Part shown: positions 6,411 through 10,981 of the stretch, piece after piece | Layout: the number at the start of each line of letters is the position of its first letter | Position numbering within the stretch: position 1 is the stretch's first letter | Assembly (NCBI GenBank): GCA_024464205.1 | Contig: JANHAI010000017.1 | Coordinates: 1 to 10,981, forward strand | Direction of reading: 5' to 3' | From: Candidatus Methanomethylicia archaeon | Lineage (GTDB): Archaea > Thermoproteota > Methanomethylicia > Methanomethylicales > Methanomethylicaceae | DNA length: 10,981 nt | Notes under the pieces: generated by a model | What the model saw: the letters and a program-made list of their open reading frames with translations, nothing else | Told to the model about the DNA's origin: nothing | Databases searched by the model: none | Program-made: the position numbers and the translations under genes

Positions 6411-6431
6411 AGAAATCACCGAAACTACTTA

Positions 6432-7265
6432 ATGATGGTGGGAAGCTTGCGCCTGACGGCCGGAATCGTCCAGATGTCTAGCGGGGAAGACAAGGAGGAG
6501 AACCTCCGGAAGGCAGAGGAGATGATCGCGGCTTGCGCCTCAGGAGGGGCCAGGCTGATCGCGCTCCCTGAGCTCTTCAATTACCTGCCGCCGAGGATCG
6601 ACAAGGAGAAGTACTTCGCCAATGCTGAGGGCTTGAACGGGATCAGCCTGGGCAGGATCTCGAAGGTCGCCAGGGAGCTCGGCGTGACGATAATAGCCGG
6701 CAGCATCATTGAGAAGGGGGCGGGGGAAGTCTATAACACGTGCGCTGTCGTAACGCCGCAGGGGATCACAGGCACGTACAGGAAGGCGCACCTCTTCAGC
6801 TACGGGAGGATAAATGAAGCGAAGGTCTTCACCGCGGGCAGCAGGGGCACGGTAGTGGAACTGGACGGCTTCAGGATTGGGCTCACCATCTGCTTCGACC
6901 TCAGGTTCCCCGAGCTTTTCCGCGAGGAGGCGATTGGCGGCGCTGAGATCATATCGAACGTCTCGGCGTTCCTTAGGGAGACGGGGAAGCACCACTGGAT
7001 GACCCTGCTGAGGGCGAGGGCAATAGAGAACCAGCTCTACATAATTGCGGCGAACCAGGCAGGCGGACCGGTCAGAGGTGGCGGCGCCCCTAAATACTTT
7101 GGCCACAGCTGCATAGTTGATCCGTGGGGGAGGGTGATCGCCAAGCTCGGTTACGAAGAGGGGGTCGCCACCGCAGAGATCTCCACTGAAAAGGTAATGG
7201 AGATCAGGGAGAGCTTGCCATCTGTTGATTTGATCATTGATCGTGCAAAAAGAAACGAAAAGTAA
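6432..7265 (+). CDS. Carbon-nitrogen hydrolase, Nit1/Nit2-like amidase
   Basis: A nitrilase-superfamily enzyme of 277 residues. The Glu-Lys-Cys triad is clear: E47 in LPELFNY, K118 in YRKAHLF and C154 in TICFDLRFPELFR. Further family motifs are RARAIENQLYIIAANQ and HSCIVDPWG. The CFDLRFPELFR and YRKAHLF wording resembles the Nit1/Nit2 branch, whose known members hydrolyse alpha-ketoglutaramate or deaminated glutathione. An omega-amidase-like repair role is therefore plausible but not proven. The frame is open for 69 codons further upstream, but that part is unlike the family, crosses the small gene's promoter and lacks a ribosome site. I start at the first of two adjacent ATGs, where the TATA-like box predicts a leaderless message; the second (6435) is equally possible. 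The gene converges with the Cren7-like gene, 25 bp away. Confidence 0.92.
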   Translation: MMVGSLRLTAGIVQMSSGEDKEENLRKAEEMIAACASGGARLIALPELFNYLPPRIDKEKYFANAEGLNGISLGRISKVARELGVTIIAGSIIEKGAGEVYNTCAVVTPQGITGTYRKAHLFSYGRINEAKVFTAGSRGTVVELDGFRIGLTICFDLRFPELFREEAIGGAEIISNVSAFLRETGKHHWMTLLRARAIENQLYIIAANQAGGPVRGGGAPKYFGHSCIVDPWGRVIAKLGYEEGVATAEISTEKVMEIRESLPSVDLIIDRAKRNEK

Positions 7266-7267
7266 AA

Positions 7268-7281
7268 TAAAAAAAGGTTAA
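7268..7281 (-). terminator. Terminator of the Cren7-like gene
   Basis: On the minus strand TTAACC is followed by a run of T residues, starting 9 bp after the stop codon. The core 12-mer is identical to the one after the other small minus-strand gene (6085-6074). It overlaps the immediate 3' side of the amidase gene. Confidence 0.55.
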
Positions 7282-7290
7282 GGAGGCAGC

Positions 7291-7434
7291 TTACTTCATT
7301 GCTGCCCTGAAGAACGCGCCACAACCTGCGCACTTGTAGAGTCCGATAGTGATGGCTTTCTTGCCTTTGGGGGCTAGCTTCCAGGTCTTTGTTGGCTTTG
7401 CGACTTCCATTCCGCACTTGGGACATTTCGCCAT
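7291..7434 (-). CDS. Cren7-like zinc-ribbon chromatin protein
   Basis: The 47 residues contain two zinc knuckles, CPKCG (C4, C7) and CAGCG (C35, C38), joined by a basic stretch W18-KLAPKGKKAITIGLYK. This stretch closely matches the DNA-binding strands of crenarchaeal Cren7, which I recall as WALAPKGRKGVKIGLFK. The tail FFR matches YFR in Cren7. From C4 to the end the two align without gaps, with the Cren7 turns TPAG and DPETG in place of the two knuckles. The Cren7 residues known to contact or wedge into DNA (W, L, P, K and R/K) are kept as W18, L20, P22, K23 and K25. I infer a small, abundant DNA-binding protein. A general RNA- or DNA-binding zinc ribbon is the alternative. GGAG lies 9 nt before the ATG. 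Confidence 0.82.
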   Translation of the reverse strand: MAKCPKCGMEVAKPTKTWKLAPKGKKAITIGLYKCAGCGAFFRAAMK

Positions 7435-7480
7435 ATCAAACTACTCCATTATTTTCCTTGAATATCATGGGAGCTGATGA

Positions 7481-7490
7481 TCTTAAAAAG
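7481..7490 (-). promoter_or_regulatory. Putative TATA box of the Cren7-like gene
   Basis: On the minus strand this reads CTTTTTAAGA. A start about 26 bp downstream, near 7460, would leave a leader of about 25 nt containing the GGAG ribosome site at 7447-7444. The 212-bp stretch 7435-7646 around it is AT-rich and holds no gene I can support. Confidence 0.5.
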
Positions 7491-7582
7491 AGTTATGGTG
7501 ATGATGTACCATCAATAAGTGGTGATGAAGGGCTCTATGGTGAGCAATGGAGCGTTTATGGTCAACATTGGTTGATTTGATC

Positions 7583-7633
7583 GTATAAAAATTTAGGAAA
7601 AAAATAGAAAAAATATACTTATTTATTTAAAAA
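7583..7633 (-). terminator. U-tract terminator of the ferritin-like gene
   Basis: On the minus strand several T tracts of 5 to 7 residues follow the ferritin-like stop codon within about 65 bp, separated by AT-rich spacers. There is no hairpin. Confidence 0.7.
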
Positions 7634-7646
7634 AATCTTGACCAAA

Positions 7647-8066
7647 TCATCCTTTCTCGAGCAGCGTCGAGAACTTGTAGTGGTGACCTTCCTCGTCCTT
7701 CAGTATGCCTTCAAAGAGGACTTTGGTTGTGTAATCCTTCTCCGATTCGGCCGTTTCGATGATCTGCCGGTAGAGCTTTATCGCTTCCTCCTCCGCGAGC
7801 TTATCGATCTCGAGCATCTCATTGATCGTGTCACCGTATTTGATCTCAGTTGGCTTGGTCGTCGGGTTTCCTCCCAAGTAGTCTATCCTCTCTGCTATCT
7901 TCTCGTAGTGTTTCATCTCGGCGATGGCGAACTCCTCGAAGACCTTGGAAGCGATCTCGCTATCCATTCCACGGCACATTATGTGCTGCCAGATGTACTG
8001 GATGGAGACTTGGATCTCCCTCGCTGCTGCCATGTTCAGCATATCTATCAATTTCTTGCTTGCCAA
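7647..8066 (-). CDS. Bacterioferritin-like diiron protein
   Basis: A four-helix ferritin-like protein that probably oxidises and stores iron and so limits peroxide-driven damage. With a TTG start at 8066 it has 139 residues and begins MASKKLIDML, a usual family start. The diiron ligands follow the E. coli bacterioferritin pattern with an offset of one or two: E17, E50 and H53 (in EMKHYE), E92, and E125 and H128 (in DEEGHH). M51 lies where bacterioferritin has its haem-binding methionine. The protein ends about 16 residues after DEEG, so the short fifth helix of bacterioferritin is missing. An ATG at 8096 would add MIHNCFGGIY. I prefer the TTG because GGGGGA stands 6 nt before it and the TATA box at 8121-8113 puts the transcript start near 8091, inside the longer form. 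Confidence 0.88.
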   Translation of the reverse strand: MASKKLIDMLNMAAAREIQVSIQYIWQHIMCRGMDSEIASKVFEEFAIAEMKHYEKIAERIDYLGGNPTTKPTEIKYGDTINEMLEIDKLAEEEAIKLYRQIIETAESEKDYTTKVLFEGILKDEEGHHYKFSTLLEKG

Positions 8067-8112
8067 ATAAATTCCCCCAAAACAGTTGTGAATCATTATT
8101 GCATGGATTTAC

Positions 8113-8121
8113 CAATAAATC
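8113..8121 (-). promoter_or_regulatory. Putative TATA box of the ferritin-like gene
   Basis: On the minus strand this reads GATTTATTG. The expected transcript start near 8091 lies downstream of the ATG at 8096 and about 25 nt before the TTG at 8066, so it helps decide the start codon. Confidence 0.5.
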
Positions 8122-8167
8122 TTTAGGTAGCGTTGGGGAACTCTTTTCATGATACAGTATTGGGAGT

Positions 8168-9013
8168 TTGGAGGCGCTTACCTTAAGACATAGAAACGGA
8201 AATGGCTCACCTTTTTCAGAAGCCGCTGACGATGGGAGAAAGGCCGACCTACCTCAATTTGAGGGCTTAGCGAAGTGCCTTAACGCGACTGTGGGCATTC
8301 GGGGAATCCGCTGTGCCCTATTGGATCTAGCCTCCTCAGGCAGGAAGTTCGAGCTTGCGATTTATTGCAGGGATGGAAACGAGGCGGGATACGACCGTCC
8401 TGCTGAGCCATTGATTGTTTTTTGCCATGGTTTTGGCGCAAGCCGGAACGAGTACACATGGGTCGCCAGGGACCTGGTGCCAAAGGGGTACGCCGTCGCG
8501 ATCCTGAGCCTCCTTAACAGCTACAGGGTATCCATTGATCTCAAGACGTGGTACGATTCAATCATTGAGGCGGCAGATTGCGGTATCTCCTGGGTGGGCG
8601 GCAGGAACGGAAAGGCGCTTTGCAGGATAGACCCCAAAATGGTGGGGGCGGCAGGGCATTCGATGGGCGGCGCTGCGGCAATTATTGCAGCTTCGAGGGA
8701 TAGGAGATTCAGAGCGGTCGTTTCGATCAGCCCGCCGTACTTCGGTCGGATATGGGGCGACGAGGTGATCGATGCGGCGAGGAAGCTCGAGGCGCCAACC
8801 CAGATAATTGTCGGCTCGGAGGACAGGCTGACGCCCCCAAAGGCTGCCGAGGCGATCTATCGGGCGATAGGGGCGGAGAAGGATCTTTCAATAATCGAGG
8901 GGGCGAGCCACCTGACCTTTACCGACCATGGCAACGGCAAGAGGGATCTCGGCGCCCACAAGATGGCTGCTTGGTTTGATCTATGGTTGAAGGGTGGCGG
9001 GGGCCGACGCTAA
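8168..9013 (+). CDS. Alpha/beta hydrolase, dienelactone-hydrolase/esterase-like
   Basis: A 281-residue serine hydrolase. The fold signature is in order: LIVFCHGFGASRNEY (82-96) with the oxyanion region, nucleophile S165 in GHSMGGAAA, D219 in VGSEDRLTP and H248 in GASHLTF. The spacing and the HGFGASR and GHSMGG wording resemble the dienelactone hydrolase/cutinase-like esterases. The natural substrate cannot be read from the sequence. No signal peptide or membrane segment is visible, so it is probably cytosolic. The start is uncertain. The frame has no ATG before M158, a stop lies at 8150-8152, and the TTG at 8168 is the first usable codon, with GGGAG only 1 nt before it. A GTG at 8291 would remove a variable, low-similarity N-terminus. 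It is divergent from the ferritin-like gene and converges with the acyl-CoA synthetase gene. Confidence 0.85.
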   Translation: MEALTLRHRNGNGSPFSEAADDGRKADLPQFEGLAKCLNATVGIRGIRCALLDLASSGRKFELAIYCRDGNEAGYDRPAEPLIVFCHGFGASRNEYTWVARDLVPKGYAVAILSLLNSYRVSIDLKTWYDSIIEAADCGISWVGGRNGKALCRIDPKMVGAAGHSMGGAAAIIAASRDRRFRAVVSISPPYFGRIWGDEVIDAARKLEAPTQIIVGSEDRLTPPKAAEAIYRAIGAEKDLSIIEGASHLTFTDHGNGKRDLGAHKMAAWFDLWLKGGGGRR

Positions 9014-9070
9014 TTGCCCCTTTAATCGGCAGATGAAAATGGCATCCAGGCACGCTGATCTGCTTGGCGG

Positions 9071-10798
9071 TCAGGCGCTGCCAGGGGGAGGGGAGTTGTT
9101 CCCCTTCCGGAGGCCGTTCTCCCTCTCCCTGAGGCTTTCCCGCATCACTTTGCCCATCCTGTTCTTCGGCAGGGATTCCATGAACTCGATTTCCTTGGGG
9201 ATCTTGTACGGGGCGAGGCTCCTGCTGCACCACTCAGTTATCTCCTCTTTCTTTGTCCCTTTGAATCCTTCCTTGAGGACTATGAAGGCCTTGATTATCT
9301 GGTAGTCACGGGGGGTGTCGATCCCTATAACTGCCACCTCAGCTACAGCTGGATGTTCAGATATGATCTTCTCAAGCTCCTTGGGGAAGACCTGGAAACC
9401 CTTGTACTTTATTACCTCCTTCAGCCGCTCGACGAAGTGCAGGTAGCCGTCTGGATCCATGTAGCCAAGGTCCCCAGTTCGGAGCCACTTCTTTCCACCT
9501 ATCGTGGCGAAGTATTTCGCGGTCCTTTCTGGATCCTTCCATACCTCTTTCATCACCTGGGGCCCATGCACAAGGATCTCACCCTGCTCGCCGATTGGGA
9601 CGAATTCGTCCTTATCTGGGCTCGCTATCGCAATCAGCGTCGATGGGAGCGGTGTGCCCAAGGTGTCGTAGCGCACCTCTTGGCCGATTGCTGGGCCTGC
9701 GACGCCGCCGCAAGCTTCGGTCAGGCCGTAGCCCTCAGTTATGTCGACGCCCGTGAGCTTCTTGAACTCTTCCGAGACATTCTTCGGGAGCTTGTCCGAA
9801 CCGCAGGAGCACATCCTTAGGGAATTGAGTTTGAATTTGCCGCTCTTTATGTATTTTATCATTATGCTGAAGGACGCTGGGACGCCAAAGAAGACCGCAA
9901 TCCGGTACTTGTCGATCAGCTTAAGCATCTCCTCGAACTTAGGGTTCGGGATCACTATAAGCGTCTTCCCCATCGAGAGGCCGCCAGTCATGAGGACTAT
10001 TTGGCCGTAGACATGGAAGAACGGGAGGTATGCAAGGAGGTATTGCGTGTCCCTGCTCTTGTATAGGTCCCCTGAGGCGGCATCTGTTATCGTCATGCTT
10101 GCGACTACGTTGTAGTGCGTGATCGTTATCCCCTTCGGGAGGCCGGTGGTCCCTGCGGTGTATACTATTGAGGCGGCGTCGTCCCTTGGGGAGATCTCTA
10201 CCTCAGGGTAGCCTGTGGAGGGCATCTCCAGCATCTTGTCGAGGTAGAGGACCGGCTCGCCCGCGGGGATCGAGGGCTTCTGCACCTTGCCCAAGAGCGA
10301 ACCTATAGCGCGCTTAACCGGCGAGAGGAAGTGCATCATGCTGACGAGCATCACTTTATTGATGCAGAGCTCATTAAGGAGGGGCTTCATCTTCTCGTAC
10401 ATGAGGTCCAGCATTATTATGGACTCGGCCCCCGAGTTCGAGAGCTGCAGCTTGATCTCTCTGTTCGTGTAGAGGAAGCTTACAGCGGTCGGTATTGCGC
10501 CGAGCTTCTGTATTGCGTAGTATGCCATCACAAACTGGGGGCAGTTAGGGAGGTAAATTGCAACGACGGAGGATTTCTTGATCCCTTGTTTGCTCAGGGC
10601 AGACGCCAAATTCTCTATGTATCTGCCGAGGTCGGAATACGTTATCTTCGTCCCGAGGTAGATAAGCGCCACTTCGCTACCGTGGGCGCGTATTGCCTTG
10701 TCGATCAGTGAGGTCATTGACACCTCCGGGACTTCGACTTCATGTGGTATGTTCTTCGGATAGAACTTCAGCCAGGGCCTCTCCAGGTAAGACATCAT
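9071..10798 (-). CDS. AMP-forming acyl-CoA synthetase (FadD-like)
   Basis: An ANL-superfamily enzyme of 575 residues that activates a carboxylic acid with ATP to an acyl-AMP and then to acyl-CoA. Motifs are in order: P-loop YTAGTTGLPKG (213-223), PFFHVYG (259-265), GYGLTEACGG (356-365), LRTGDLGY (439-446), hinge region VERLKEVIKYKGFQVFP (456-472) and the catalytic lysine K550 in PKNRMGKVMR. The length and the PFFHVYG and IKYKGFQV motifs suit medium- or long-chain fatty acids or aryl acids; the exact substrate is open. Two small departures from consensus are alanine for serine in YTSGTTG and glutamate for aspartate before R458 at the hinge. The start is one of two adjacent ATGs; GGATGATCC is better placed for the second (10795). 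It converges with the hydrolase gene, 57 bp away. Confidence 0.95.
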   Translation of the reverse strand: MMSYLERPWLKFYPKNIPHEVEVPEVSMTSLIDKAIRAHGSEVALIYLGTKITYSDLGRYIENLASALSKQGIKKSSVVAIYLPNCPQFVMAYYAIQKLGAIPTAVSFLYTNREIKLQLSNSGAESIIMLDLMYEKMKPLLNELCINKVMLVSMMHFLSPVKRAIGSLLGKVQKPSIPAGEPVLYLDKMLEMPSTGYPEVEISPRDDAASIVYTAGTTGLPKGITITHYNVVASMTITDAASGDLYKSRDTQYLLAYLPFFHVYGQIVLMTGGLSMGKTLIVIPNPKFEEMLKLIDKYRIAVFFGVPASFSIMIKYIKSGKFKLNSLRMCSCGSDKLPKNVSEEFKKLTGVDITEGYGLTEACGGVAGPAIGQEVRYDTLGTPLPSTLIAIASPDKDEFVPIGEQGEILVHGPQVMKEVWKDPERTAKYFATIGGKKWLRTGDLGYMDPDGYLHFVERLKEVIKYKGFQVFPKELEKIISEHPAVAEVAVIGIDTPRDYQIIKAFIVLKEGFKGTKKEEITEWCSRSLAPYKIPKEIEFMESLPKNRMGKVMRESLRERENGLRKGNNSPPPGSA

Positions 10799-10833
10799 GG
10801 ATCATCCATTATTGGCGTAGTATCATGAAATCG

Positions 10834-10844
10834 AGTATATAAAA
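10834..10844 (-). promoter_or_regulatory. TATA box of the acyl-CoA synthetase gene
   Basis: On the minus strand this reads TTTTATATACT, a strong match. The expected transcript start is near 10813, giving a leader of 15-18 nt that holds GGATGATCC just before the start codons. It lies 24 bp downstream of the tRNA gene, so the two genes have separate promoters. Confidence 0.7.
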
Positions 10845-10860
10845 GTGAGCTAAGGGACAT

Positions 10861-10867
10861 TAAAAAG
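10861..10867 (-). terminator. T tract after tRNA-Gln
   Basis: On the minus strand CTTTTTA directly follows the discriminator base. Five T residues are enough for an archaeal terminator, and the position also shows that CCA is not encoded. Confidence 0.6.
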
Positions 10868-10940
10868 TAGCCCGGAGGAGATTCGAACTCCTGTCGGCGG
10901 GGCCAAAGCCCGCCATGCTTGGCCTCTACACCACCGGGCT
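10868..10940 (-). tRNA. tRNA-Gln (anticodon UUG)
   Basis: A complete 73-nt cloverleaf. The acceptor arms AGCCCGG and CCGGGCT pair fully. The D stem GTGT pairs with GCAT, using two G-U pairs. The anticodon stem GCGGG/CCCGC encloses the loop CTTTGGC, which puts UUG at positions 34-36. The T arm is AGGAG-TTCGAAT-CTCCT. The discriminator is A and CCA is absent. There is no intron at the usual position after the anticodon. Confidence 0.96.
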
Positions 10941-10963
10941 GCCTTAGATCGAGGGGCGAGATC

Positions 10964-10972
10964 GTTTTTATT
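10964..10972 (-). promoter_or_regulatory. Putative tRNA-Gln promoter element
   Basis: On the minus strand AATAAAAAC is centred 28 bp before the mature 5' end, the expected distance for an archaeal TATA box. It is AT-rich but not a consensus match, and the window ends just beyond it. Confidence 0.4.
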
Positions 10973-10981
10973 CTTTTGGGA

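Noticed and set aside
6225..6431. A 69-codon N-terminal extension of the Nit-type amidase
   Set aside because: It has no similarity to nitrilase N-termini and no ribosome site, and it overlaps the promoter and ribosome site of the minus-strand small gene. The TATA-like box at 6400-6410 fits a start at 6432.
8067..8096. ATG start at 8096 for the ferritin-like protein
   Set aside because: The added residues do not match the family start, no ribosome site precedes the ATG, and the predicted transcript start lies downstream of it.
7638..8126. Plus-strand open frame opposite the ferritin-like gene
   Set aside because: The minus strand encodes all ferritin ligands in order. The plus frame has no ribosome site and starts in the terminator.
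9353..9820. Plus-strand open frame opposite the acyl-CoA synthetase
   Set aside because: The minus-strand frame is intact over 575 codons with every ANL motif. The plus frame is a shadow.
1..10981. Mobile elements, CRISPR arrays, phage or toxin-antitoxin genes
   Set aside because: No transposase, integrase, regularly spaced long repeats, terminal inverted repeats or recognisable toxin pairs were seen. The tRNA gene at the right end shows no att-like duplication within the window.

Overview
The window looks like the chromosome of an archaeon of the TACK branch (Thermoproteota sensu lato; Bathyarchaeia, Methanomethylicia or Korarchaeia-like lineages are possible, and I cannot choose between them). 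The evidence is archaeal TATA boxes about 26 bp before the inferred transcript starts, GGTGATC/GGAGG-type ribosome sites mixed with an apparently leaderless gene, U-tract terminators, an archaeal-type Ogg2 glycosylase, a tRNA gene without encoded CCA, frequent AGG arginine codons, and a small zinc protein that aligns with the crenarchaeal chromatin protein Cren7. Superoxide reductase rather than superoxide dismutase suggests an anaerobe or microaerophile.

Layout. Bases 1-1892 (minus) hold the first 630 codons of a PEP-synthase/rifampicin-phosphotransferase-like dikinase that runs off the left edge. Bases 2011-2961 (minus) hold an Ogg2 8-oxoguanine glycosylase with an unusual N-terminal extension. 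Divergent from it is a two-gene antioxidant operon: a Prx6-type peroxiredoxin (3027-3686) and a two-iron desulfoferrodoxin (3735-4115), ended by a series of T tracts. A type I glutamine synthetase (4252-5613) follows, with its own strong promoter and a structured hairpin downstream. Next come a Trm112-like protein (5783-6058), a 47-residue cysteine-rich protein on the minus strand (6131-6274), a nitrilase-superfamily amidase (6432-7265) and a 47-residue Cren7-like zinc ribbon on the minus strand (7291-7434). The right part has a bacterioferritin-like protein (7647-8066, minus), an alpha/beta hydrolase (8168-9013), an acyl-CoA synthetase (9071-10798, minus) and tRNA-Gln(UUG) (10868-10940, minus).

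How the genes fit together. Four genes address oxygen and iron stress: superoxide reductase makes peroxide, peroxiredoxin removes it, Ogg2 removes 8-oxoguanine, and the ferritin-like protein stores iron. Glutamine synthetase and the Nit-type amidase are both glutamine-linked enzymes, but they are not in one operon. The hydrolase and acyl-CoA synthetase are convergent and could both act on acyl compounds, which is speculative. Most genes are single units with their own promoters. I see no mobile element, CRISPR array or phage gene. The most interesting items are the zinc-ribbon Cren7 relative, the uncharacterised 47-residue protein with a very clear promoter and ribosome site, and the long Ogg2 N-terminus.
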